From Heliocidaris erythrogramma (Eukaryota; Echinodermata; Echinoidea; Camarodonta; Echinometridae), in contig CM046855.1 of assembly GCA_025617745.1 (NCBI GenBank), positions 40,619,663-40,683,662 of the forward strand: a stretch of DNA of 64,000 nucleotides. The letters are read 5' to 3'. The notes under the pieces are model-generated. The model worked only from the letters and a program-made list of their open reading frames with translations. It had not been told where the DNA came from and did no database searches. How positions within the stretch are numbered: the stretch's first letter is position 1; each line of letters starts with the position of its first letter. A program made the position numbers and the translations under genes. This document shows positions 19,348 to 30,700 of this stretch, piece by piece.

Positions 19348-20062
19348 ATCGGAGATCCGATAGTATTTACAAAACACAGTCTAAGTATCTATTTATTTAC
19401 TCCTTTGAGTAACAAAATATTGGTGGGGAAAACATATCAGTCACACATCACGTATGCCGCGGTCGTTTTCGTTTACGTGTTAGAACTACGGTATGAACAC
19501 ATTACATTGCAAATGTAATACGGGAAGCGCCTATTGGACAAAACCTAATTTGCAAGGAAATTTCAGCGAATCAAAATGACTGTGATATTAATATCCTAGC
19601 TAGCCCTTTTCAAAGTGTCTTTGCGTAAATCTAATAGATAACAATTATTTTGTTTCTTCTGACATAAAAAAACACCAACATTAACAACTTCGAGGAAAAA
19701 ATCAATGTTTTTATATATTTAATAAATAATGTTTTATAAATATAGGTTACACTAATACATGATATTTCCAACACTGGAAAATACTGAAGGCAGAAAGATT
19801 TGAAAAATAAATGTTCGTTCTTGATGTAGACTATTTTGGAACAACTGGATTTTGTGTGAAAAGTATGGTCTGCTAGCTGCATTGTCCAGGCATGCCAGGG
19901 GCTCTTTTCTGGCACTATAATTCTGTCATTTAGAGAGAAGGAATACGATTCTGAACTAAAAGCTTCTATAGATCTGCAGTTTCAGCATTAATACTACTTC
20001 TAAAATCCTGCACCCTTATTAATCATAGCAAAGTCTCCCCAAAGACAGATTTTGTAGCTGAT
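19348..20062. promoter_or_regulatory. Shared region between divergent SLC30A6 and RDH14-like genes
   Basis: The two start codons face away from each other across 715 bases. The segment must hold both 5' leaders and probably a bidirectional promoter. CpGs are more frequent on the SLC30A6 side (19150-19520). I see no clear TATA box at a defined spacing, so transcription start sites are not assigned. Confidence 0.5.
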
Positions 20063-21061
20063 ATGGAAGCGGAAGAGCAACATAAATGGATTGGACCAGG
20101 AGGACTAATGACCTGTGCAGGCCTTGTTTTTGGTGCTAGTATTGTCATTTTTACAAAGCTGAAATTCAGGGGCACAGCATTTAGAAGTGTTAGCAAGCTG
20201 ACAGGAAAGACAGCCATTATTACAGGTGCAAATACAGGAATAGGGAAGGAGACGGCCCTCGATTTTGCTCGCCGAGAAGCGAGAGTAATTCTAGCCTGTC
20301 GCGACATTGCAAAGGGACAGGAAGCTGTAGAGCATATCAGACATCTCACAAATGCTGGGGAACTAGTTGTGATGAAGCTAGATTTAGCATCTCTCAAATC
20401 TGTGAATGCATTTTGTGAGGAATTCTGCAGCAAAGAAAAACAACTGGACATTCTTGTCAACAATGCTGGTGTGTTTCACACCCCGTATACGAAGACAGAA
20501 GATGGCTTCGAATTGCAATTTGGAGTCAACCACCTTGGACACTTCCTTCTCACTAACAGACTTCTGGACACGCTAAAGGCCTCTGCCCCATCTCGTGTGG
20601 TCATAGTGTCTTCTGTTCTACATAAACGTGGCCATCTAGAATTTTCAAAGCTCAGTCCAGAGGAGGACGTGTATGACAAGGCTAAAGCTTATGCAAATAG
20701 TAAACTGGCTAATGTGCTCTTCGGCAAGGAACTGAGCAAACGACTTGATGGCCAAGGTGTCACTACTTATACTCTACATCCTGGTGTGATCAACACTGAA
20801 CTTGCACGCTATCTTGGCTTTTCCAAGGTATTCTGGGCTGCTACATCCCCCCTGCGCTGGCTCTTCATGAAGTCCCCTTGGTATGGAGCACAGACTACCA
20901 TTTACTGTGCTGTGGCTGATGAGTTACAGGCTGTGTCTGGTAAATATTACGGCAACTGCAAAGAAGAGCCGTACCCGGAAGTCAGGGGACCTGCTGATGA
21001 TGCTGTTGCTACCAAACTTTGGGAGGTGAGCGAAAGGCTCACAGGACTGTCTTCTGGTTAA
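20063..21061 (+). CDS. RDH14: RDH14-like short-chain dehydrogenase, intronless
   Basis: The 332-residue SDR fits the retinol-dehydrogenase 11-14 group, which reduces or oxidises retinoids or lipid aldehydes with NADP(H) on ER or mitochondrial membranes. A hydrophobic N-terminal anchor lies at residues 13-31. The cofactor loop TGANTGIGKETA is near residue 52. Then come CRD (NADP preference), LDLAS, NNAG, the catalytic serine in VIVSSV, and YANSK with catalytic Tyr and Lys. LHPGVINTELAR, GNCKEEP and TKLWEVSE near the C-terminus resemble RDH14 more than RDH11-13, as does KTEDGFELQFGVNHLGHFLL. Length fits the family. There is no intron, and it is divergent from SLC30A6. Exact orthology within the RDH11-14 group is uncertain. 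Confidence 0.93.
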   Translation: MEAEEQHKWIGPGGLMTCAGLVFGASIVIFTKLKFRGTAFRSVSKLTGKTAIITGANTGIGKETALDFARREARVILACRDIAKGQEAVEHIRHLTNAGELVVMKLDLASLKSVNAFCEEFCSKEKQLDILVNNAGVFHTPYTKTEDGFELQFGVNHLGHFLLTNRLLDTLKASAPSRVVIVSSVLHKRGHLEFSKLSPEEDVYDKAKAYANSKLANVLFGKELSKRLDGQGVTTYTLHPGVINTELARYLGFSKVFWAATSPLRWLFMKSPWYGAQTTIYCAVADELQAVSGKYYGNCKEEPYPEVRGPADDAVATKLWEVSERLTGLSSG

Positions 21062-21903
21062 TTTATTTTCTTTTCTACTGAAGGAAGACGTCCTTGTATA
21101 CAGCTTGCTTAATTCCCTTTCAGGACAGGAATTATTTAAGGGCTAAATTGATCACATTTTGTTCTTCAAATTGACAATATTTTTCTTTAGTGCTACATTG
21201 TTCTAATAAGGTGTAATGTCTTTGAATACAATGGTTATGAATTTTGTTGAAAAGTGCCAATTTTGATTAAAAACAATGATTTTGAACCTCTTAATGTTTT
21301 GCCAATTTAGGGAATTTAAAGCGTATTCTCGTTTTTAGAATTCCTGGCATCAAATGCAATATGGTCATGCAACAAAAAAGGACATTATGTGTGCAGAAAT
21401 ATTTGCTCTTATTTCTATATTCATGCATCTGGTATATATTTTAGAGCTCTGAATCAAAAGTTATTGAGCCAAACCACAAAATGTGGTCAGTTGTTTTGAA
21501 AGGGTTAATTGAAGTACAGATACATGTACTAAATGTGTTAAAATATTAAACATGACATAATAAGCATTGTTCATGAAGTGTTAAAATCTGAAGCCAAGCA
21601 AAAACCACTTGGAACAATCAGAGGTAAATATTGATTAAATGTTCAGCTTTTTATTGAAATTAGTACATGTAATGAATTGTAACCTAGCCACAGGGAATTT
21701 TGTTCTTCCTCTTCTTCTTCAAATTGCATTAACCCTTGTCATTTTATTTTTTTTCTTTCTTTTTTAATTTGATCACCGTTTTTTTCCCCTTAATTTTTGA
21801 GAACTGCTGATTTCAGAAATTGAAATTTGAATGTCCTCTTCTTGAGATTTCTAAGGAACACCTTCATGACATACAGGCATTTTTTATTACATGGATATGT
21901 ATT
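21062..21903. other. 3' flank of the RDH14-like gene
   Basis: AT-rich; probably 3' untranslated region for some distance. Nothing coding recognised. Confidence 0.5.
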
Positions 21904-22974
21904 CATGAGATAATATCATCAGATAGTGCATGTATATAAGCAGCTAAAAAGTACATGTACATACATATATTGCCTAATCGAAACTATTCTTCCATCTCTT
22001 CCATAATGCAAATTCAGACAAGAGGCCTTTCAAAGGCAATTTACCGTGTCACATCCCAACAGGCTCTACTTTATGGTGTGTAGCGATTTTTGTATCATTA
22101 GGATTACTTTCAATATATTTTTTTAGCATCATTAAATGTTAACGTTTGATCAGTGAATTGTATATAATTTTGAGCTTTTTCCCCCTCAGATGTAATTTGC
22201 ATAATTTTGATTGTGCCTTTTAATTGTACTCCAATCATAGCTGGATTAGCTGCTGTCTTCTTGCACTTGCATGAAGTAAATTCTGCCTTTCATACCATGA
22301 ATCAGTGCTTTTCTTGTGTACTTTTGTTTCTTCAGTGGTGAGATGGCTGGAGGAATTAAGAAGAGATAGTGTTGATATAAGATGAGAAGAGAAAAGAAAG
22401 AGTCTATATTTCAACATAGAATGCATGAAAGAAAGTGATAAATAAACATGAGATAACATCATCAGATAGTGCATGTATATAACAGCTAAAAGGTACATAT
22501 ACATACATTTAATGCCAAATCAAAACTACATGTATTCTTCCATAATGCAAATTCAAATAAGAGGCCTTTTAAAAGCAATTTAAAGTGTCACATCCTAACG
22601 GGCTCTACTGTATGGTGTGTAGCGATTTTTGTATCAATACTTTCAATATATTTTTTTACCTTTATTAAATTAAGGTTTGATCAGTGAATGTATGTAAATT
22701 TGAGCTTTTTTCCCCTCAGATGTAATTTGCTTATGTAATTTGGATTGTGCCTTTAAATTGTACTCCCAACATAGCTGCTGTTTTCTTGCACTTGCATGAA
22801 GTAAATTCTGCCTTTCATACCATGAATCAGTGCTTTTCTTGTGTACTTTTGTTTCTTCAGTGGTGAGATGGCTGGAGGAATTAAGAAGAGATGGTGTTGA
22901 TATAAGATGAGAAGAGAAAAGAAAGAGTCTATATTTCAACATAGAATGCATGCAAGAAAGTGATAAATAAACAT
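21904..22974. repeat. 543-bp tandem duplication downstream of RDH14-like gene
   Basis: Copies 21904-22446 and 22447-22974 both begin catgagataa-atcatcagat and both end gataaataaaca. Each carries an AATAAA near its end. The copies differ by scattered substitutions and small indels. Confidence 0.88.
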
Positions 22975-24540
22975 AACATCTTATGAATTTTGTGTTCATA
23001 CAAATTATAAATATTTATTCAAGGTATCAATAAAAAAGATTTGTATACATACAATATATTGTTCAGTAAAAGACATAAAAATAAAGAGAATGCATAGACC
23101 ATGCATCTAATTTGTACAAACATACAGTAAACCATTTTGCAAAATGACAGTGGATTTACAATGCCTATTCGATTTTTTTTTAAATTAAACACACACACTT
23201 TCTACATAAATATTATAGGCACACACTATAAAGTACAATAATGAATTAATCACTCTTTTTAGTACATGTATTCATAATTAAATATCTATAGAATATTTCT
23301 AAACCCTAAAATAATCCCCAAATATCCCATGCATAATACTTGGATTGTGTTTTTTGTGTGAGTGTGCAAGTCCTTTCATTTCACCTACAAGTAACAGACT
23401 AGAAGGAAAGTGACATGAACCAACAATTATGTTGACAACAAAAACCAAACATGGATAATTAAAACATGAGGGTGATAGAGTCGAAGTCACTTTGCAATCA
23501 CTTTGAATTAACTATAAAGAATTGAAACTATCTTTGTATCTGACGGTGGTGTATCTTGCAAAGAATGAAGGTGCCGTACTGCCCCCTGCCCCAGATGGAG
23601 GTGAAAAAGAGTAGCTGCCCCCAAAACAAAGGCTTCTATTAAAGTGTTCTTACTTCAACTGTATAATATAATATACAGGAATGTGAAGTGTGCTAGACTT
23701 GTCATTTATTTTTTAGTTGGTTTTTTTGCTGGGTTTTTTTGGCGACTCCTTGTATCAAGAGAACAAAGGTTTATATATATATCTTTATAAAATGTTTGAT
23801 CATTTATAAAAAGCAGATATACAGATGAGGGCAATATGCATTCCGCATTGCGCATTGGTGAATACATATTCCTGAATACATTGTTGAAGAACACAGATCT
23901 CTAGGTCATGAAAACAGAAAACAAGCACCTAAAATATGAATTTGTTCAATTTTGTTGAATATTGTATGAATAAGTACTGACATGTTGAGGTATATTCCTA
24001 ATTTGAAACATGACTGTACAGTATATTTCATTCATCTATGTGTTATTCATATACTGTATCACATAAAGTACTTCTAAATGTGAAATAAGTCTTTCATCTT
24101 CATGAAATCGTTCATACAGAAACAGAAAATAGTTTTTGAGAATATATAATTGTGACGCTTCAATAGATGTAGAACTCCCTTCAAAGCCTACAATATGCAA
24201 TATTTCACTTCATCCAGTGTAGTCTTTTAGCTGTAAGAAGAGGCTTGCAGGAACATACCAGCCAAGAGCTTACCTAGAGTCTTTATTATGTATGCATCCT
24301 CAATTAACACCTTTAAAAATCCTGTGTGTTTCATGAAACCTTTCCATAGAAAATTTTATTGCAACTTATTTAACTTTTATACCCCAACAGGCCTACCAAA
24401 TGATGCCTGTTTGAATATCCTTTTCCTTATATGATTGAATATATATGTTTTTACTAAGCATCATTTCTCCTTGTTGTCCTTGTTATATTTCGATGCGCAT
24501 TTGAGTATACCTGTATAGAATATAAATTGTTCCTGTGCTC
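22975..24540. other. Intergenic tail-to-tail region between RDH14-like gene and KIZ
   Basis: AT-rich with no recognised element. The part nearest 24,540 is probably KIZ 3' untranslated sequence. The genes converge here. Confidence 0.5.
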
Positions 24541-24665
24541 TCAGTTTTCCTTTCCTAATCATAGAAATCAAAGTCATCTTTTTCCTCCACATTTCTTGTT
24601 CTCTCAGTTTTCCTTTCTTAGTCGTAGAAATCAAAGTCATCTTTTTCCTCTTCCACCTTTCCTGT
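24540..24665. repeat. Tandem duplication of the KIZ C-terminal codons and stop
   Basis: Two copies of about 63 bp, both with gaaatcaaagtcatcttttt and ctctcagttttcctttc on the plus strand. One is coding (through the TAA at 24618); the other lies downstream of the stop in the same frame. Confidence 0.88.
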
Positions 24666-24771
24666 TCCCATGGGAACACTCATCTCTGATTCCTCATAAT
24701 CCAGATCAGACTCGTTTCCCCAGAAGGCTGCTGATCTATTCATGGTGTCTGTTCGTCCGGTTGACTTCATG
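24618..24771 (-). CDS. KIZ: KIZ exon 14 with stop codon
   Basis: Encodes STGRTDTMNRSAAFWGNESD, LDYEESEMSV and ends KDDFDFYD-TAA. AFWGNESD and DDFDFYD at the very end resemble the C-terminus of human KIZ. A near copy of the tail and a second stop follow in frame. Confidence 0.9.
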
Positions 24772-27700
24772 CTGAAAAATAATCAAATATGGAATAACTT
24801 AGTTAACCCATTGGCTCCGGGAACCGGGTCTCTCCTGTGTTAATCCTATGGGAATGAGAGAATTTAGTACTCAACTGGTTAAATGTTTAAGAGAAGGTCG
24901 AGTTCTGGTACCAGGGATAAAATTGGCAGTGAGCGTTCCTTCTACATTTGGTTTCATATTAAAGAATTTCCTATTCAAAGCCTGTAATGTGTTAGATAGG
25001 CCTCAAGGTAATTCCAATTTTTCATAGGTAAATTATTAAATATGTGATTTCAGAAAATTTTGTCCAATAAAGTTTTGTTTGCCTCCATAACCATTCTAAT
25101 CCAAGTATGCTTCCACAGGTTCATACTGCTACATACAAGGCAGTGTGTCCAGGGAGTGTGCACGTTCTAACTTACTCTACATACATGTAGATTGGCAAGT
25201 GGTGATAACTGACTCTTGGCCTAGAGAACATTTTCAAATGACAGTTGCAATTAAACCAACATTTAATTCCTCACAATTCCACTCAAAATGGTTTAAATAC
25301 ACCTAATTAATAGATTGTTCAGGAATGTTCAGGAATCATCACAATCACATCCACCCACTCTCTAAAGCAAAGGTGTCCTGCAAGGATCTGTACTAGGGCC
25401 TATTTTGTTTACACTTTATACCTCTCCGTTGGAGTCCATAACAGATAGGTATCTGGTACAGAAGATGTTCTATGCGGATGATACTAGTCTATTGATTTCG
25501 ACCCAATCAATGAAATCTTGCATTGTATACAAGCTGTCAAAGAGCGGTCCAAGATGAATAGCCTTAAGCTAAACATTAGTACAACAGAGTTCCTCCACAT
25601 TTCTTCACGTTTTCGAGAAACAGAATCAATTCAGACCTTAGACCTAGATGGAACATTAGTACATGCAAGCAAATCTTGTAGAAATTTAGGGGTGATTTTT
25701 GATTATCGGCTGACATTTGAGAATTTTATATCTCATAAATGTCGCGCTGCTTCGTACGCTTAGTACAGAATTGGGAAAATTCATGATTATTTGGATAGAC
25801 CCACTACTGAAAAATTAGTCCATGCATTTGTTTTATGCCTCATTGATTTCTGTAACAGCCTTATTTTCGGTTTACCACAGCGACAAATCAGAAAACTACA
25901 GACTATTCAAAATTCATTGGCAAGATTAGTGACTCGAACTCAAAATCATTAAGTAATCACCCCTGTCTTAAGAAATTTACATTGGCTTCCTGTCTATTCA
26001 CGTATTTTGTTTAAACTATTAGCTTTTGAATGCTTTCAAGAGTTTGCCCCATCCTATTTGGCTGAATTATTAACATTGTATCGGCCTACTCGTACTTTAA
26101 GATCAAGCACGAGGATTTTGTTTGTTGTTCCTCCGATCTTAACCAAAACATATGGTGAGCGTTCTTTTGCACACGCCTCCTCACTTTTATGGAATGCACT
26201 TCCAATTTCTATGAGAAATCTTAATGATTTAGATAACTTTAAAGTTTCTCTTAAAAAGCATTTATTTAATGCTTAAGGTGTGTACATATGAACTCAGTGC
26301 CCAACACTATATATGTACTTTCTTGCTTCTTAGTGGATTTTCTAATTTGTATTTTTCTCATTTGTGGTTTCTTTTGTTTTCATTTTAAAGGGAAGCTTGA
26401 GTTCTGGGAAAGGTAAAAATATAATTTGTGAGCTTTTTAATTCTTTTTATGTTAGTTTGGAAGATTATCATAGTAGATATGTCCCCTGAAAAGGATTGCA
26501 CTTCAAATGCTCTCACATTCAAAATATGACTAGAAACAGCTGAAACTTTCGGGTACATATGACCTGCGGCAGGATTGAGTCAATATCTTATCATTTTTGT
26601 GATTCCAAAACCTTACGGCATACACCAATTCTTATTTGCCATATAATCAACCTTCCCAAATGCTTTGAGACAGTTTCTTCCACAATTCAATCTCATGACC
26701 AGAACTGAACTTTATCTTTAAGCGCATAGGGACATGCTATCCTGCAATGTCTTAAGCGCTATAAAAGAACTGAGTATTATTATTAAAATTAGAACTTTGA
26801 TGCCAAAACACAACTACAAATGATTCAGATTGAAATTTGATCTGATTTCAGATAAGGAAAGAATGATATCATAGGTCATTTTCAGCCCAAAAGTGATCAT
26901 AATGACCAGAATATGAGTGAGGTCAATAAGAATATGGAATCACCACTAAATTTTAAATACATGTATGATGAGCTTTTCAAACCTTCCATATCGAAATTCT
27001 TATTTGGGTGAGGAGGCCCAATGGAAGCCTTTTTCAAGTTTCTAATAGAAATCATACAAATGGTATATGTAGGTCAAAAGTGACCAAAATGACCGAAATG
27101 GTCAGAAATTCTAGCCAAAATGTATTTATACTTTTATGTCACTCCCACTTGATTTACACATAAAATAGTTTTATTTTGCCACTGCAGTTTAAAACATGAT
27201 TTTTTTTTAATGAGCCTTGAAAGTGACCACCGAAGCCTCTACTGCTGTACTTACCTGTGTTCCATGGCTGATGGGACATAACCCCCACCATCCCTGGGTG
27301 TAGGTGATGATGAACTGGCTAGGTCACTCTTATCAGGAGATGATACATCATCAGTTCTATCTGACGGGAGAGGTTGTCTCTCCTCCTCCTCATCACTTCC
27401 AAGACTTTTACCGAGGCTCCCACCAAGAGATGATAGCACATTCCTCTTTTTCCTGTGATGAAAAGGATCCCCAACACATGAAATATTTAGGTGTGTTAAA
27501 TGAAAAACTAAGTCAGTGGAACCTCATTATATAGATATAATATTGTAATAAATTCCCATTATAACAAAGCAAATCTTTGTATTGTATTATATTTGAGTCC
27601 TAATATAACAATGTTTTGATATAACATAATTTAACATGGTTCAACTGCGTACTACTTTTTCCAAACACGGTAGTTTGGGGGATGAACTGTCTGTTCGTTT

Positions 27701-30700
27701 ATTTACCTGAGAGATAAGAAAGAAAATATCTACTTCTATGTACATGTATAATCTAGCGGACTTATAGCTCAAAGTCATAACTGAGCCTAACTAAGCAATT
27801 AATGCCTTATTTAATGGCACTAAGATTGTCTCAATGTCTCAATCTCAGGACAAAACCCATTTCTTCAGATATTTGCCCTATCCACTGAGCCATACAAGCC
27901 CCTATATGAAATGAAAATATCTGATTCCTACTGAAATGTTCTTTGGAATAAATGCACATTCATTCTCATGCGATCAATACAAATAATATTCATAGGCAAG
28001 AAAATACACATGTAGGTTTATTCTAATGTAATTTACCTAAATAAAATATGAGCAACCTCAATAAATCATTTATCATAAATATATATCATAAATATCATAT
28101 ATAAATATCACATATCATAAATTCAAATATTGCAATGATGATTATATAAATATCATATATCATAAATTAAAATATTGCAATGATGAAATACCTATGAAAA
28201 AAATTACGAAAATTTACTAACATCCTCACTTCTAGACTGTCCAATGCACAAAGATGCTCAATGATGAGTACACAGTAGTATATCAGGGGCGGTATTCAAA
28301 TCAAAACGCGCATTAAGTAAGTAAATTACTAAGCATTTAACTCGGCTAAGTAAAATGGCTTAACTCGTATTCAGATCACTTTAAGGTATTTTTCTTTAGC
28401 AAGCCGACTTTAAGGCAAAATACTTACTGATATCCATTGTGACGTAACATATCCTGTCCAAAATCATGCGCAATAAATTTGTCACAGTAGATGCGCGGTT
28501 ACAAGGTTTGCTTGTGCGCAGCTTATACTGCTCTGCGTATGTATGAAAGCCATGTACCTGCCAGTCAAGTAATTGGCTTAAGTCTGCTAGGGAGCTGTCT
28601 TAGACTTAGGGTAAAATATTTAGCCAAAAGATTCAACTGAATACCAAAATTGCTTAAGTATTTTATCTAGCCAAAATCTAAGTAAACTACTCAAATATTA
28701 TTCTTAAGTGTTGAATTGAATACGGGCCCAGATAAATAAGGAACACAATTGCAAAGAAATCAACCGAAGGGCAATTTCAATATATTCTATTTCCTTTAAT
28801 AGTAATCATTACAATTATGTTGTATGTAATTGTAACATTTGCACATTTCAAAATGTGATGCATACGGCTATTAAAATTGGCTTAGACTGGGTTTTTTTTT
28901 CAAGTCTAAGGGATCATGTTAAAGCTAAATTGCAAAGAGACCTTAGTTTTCTTACTTGGGTTGTTGTGCAGATGGTGACTCCAAATTGATGCGGGTAGCC
29001 TTCTCTATCTCATCCTCACTATTACTCTCATCCTCCTCAGCATCTCCACTACCATCATCTCGTCTATCTGTCTGCTTCATCTCAGGTTGACTGCTCATCA
29101 TCATCCTCTGGTACGCAGAGGTTTCTACGAAGATGAAATAGCAAATACTATCTTGTCATATACATGTATACTCTTTAAAAATGTTAATAACAATTTTGGT
29201 ACCCCAAGTGAGGATGTATACTGAACCAAATTCATATATCTACCTTGTTTCAGAACTTCATGGAAAAGTGTAATCATATGTTTAAATAACATCTTTCTGT
29301 CATTAAAAAGAAACTTCTTAGAAACTACATTGACAAAGGATTTGAATTAACTAGTACTGGTACTACCATAAAATGCACAAAAATTACAATTAGAAATATT
29401 TCAAAATATGAAGGCAGGTAATATTTATCTGAGCATAAGTGAGAGTAATTACAAGAGAAATAACTGTAGGAAATAAGCAATGCAAACTGATTTGCAATTT
29501 AGAAGATAGGTAAGTACATATATATGTATGTCTTATAACACACAGACAAAATGAGTCCAATTTAAAAGGGGCCCATGCCATTCATTTACACACAAAATGG
29601 TTGTTGTGTGCCATAAAATTTTCTTTTGGTGGTGAACAACGCTTTAGACTACCTACCATTTAGAGGTACTTTGTTGTCAAAGAAGCTATCACCATTGGTC
29701 CTTCCTGTATCAACTAGATCATCAGTGTCACCTTCCATTCCTCCTAGGGCAAGCGGTGGGACTAAGAATTAACAGACCAAAATTTTAGATTCAAGAACAG
29801 TTCTGATAATTGTGAAAAAACAAACTTAACAGCTGTTCAAAATTCTGGCTTTCTTCCCATTTAGCAGAATAAAATCAAAGAAATCTGGCATTTTTATGCA
29901 TACTTAAAAATACTACAAAATGGTTAAAAGGTGGGTACAAATACAGGATATTTATTAAATCATCATTTTATACTTTAATACAACTCACTCCTACATCCTA
30001 ATCAAATGATTGGTCAAACACAGTCACATACAGCCATGGAAAAAAATTATTAGACCATGAATGGTTACTGATAGTGTTATTTTTGTGGTAAGAAGGAAAT
30101 AAAATATCATAAAAGCAAGGTATAATTGCTGGAATTTGGTATTCATTCAATGGAATACAAAGAAAAATCATTTTTATAATTTTGCATGCATATTAAAGTA
30201 CCCTTATTACAGAAGCTTGGTCTAATAATTTTTCCAGGGCTGTATAATTCATTTATTGAGGCTATCATGCATCATACAATCTATCAGCTCTAAGTGAGCC
30301 TCTGAGCACACGTCATACTCAACCTGACAGTTTCATACATACGATGCACACAGGCTGATCTCAGCTAATAAATAGATGTACTGAACTTATTATTCCAATC
30401 CATCATTTGTATAATGTATCATATTTATGAGTAATGTTTTACCAGTTTAGTTAATCTTTTGGTTGTTGAGGTTGAGTAATGTTTTACCTGTTGGGTAATT
30501 CTTTGGTTGTTGATGTTCAGCATGTTGGATAACATCAGGGCTGGTATCAGCAGGGTTTCTAGGGCTCATATGTGAAGTATCAGTCACAGATGACTCTTCT
30601 CCAAACGTTACCTCCTCCTCCTCCTCAGCCTTCATTAAGATGTCAGAGATGACATTAACTGCCTGAAACATGATAATTAAAGAGAAGGTGAGTTCTGGAA

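Larger units (their letters stand above)
25367..26775 (+). mobile_element. 5'-truncated non-LTR retrotransposon (CR1/L2-like), broken by frameshifts and stops
   Basis: Reverse transcriptase pieces in three frames: KGVLQGSVLGPILFTLYTSP with FYADDTSLLI, then LGVIFDYRLTFENFI, and the C-terminal KTYGERSFAHASSLLWNALP with LKKHLFNA and a stop at 26276. The 3' region ends in agcgctataaaagaactgag and (tta)n near 26775. A TTAA MITE splits the 3' region. It lies in the last KIZ intron, antisense to KIZ. Confidence 0.85.

Noticed and set aside
22235..22999. Two similar minus-strand frames of 89 and 109 codons
   Set aside because: They are mirror readings of the 543-bp tandem duplication in the 3' flank of the RDH14-like gene, with no homology.
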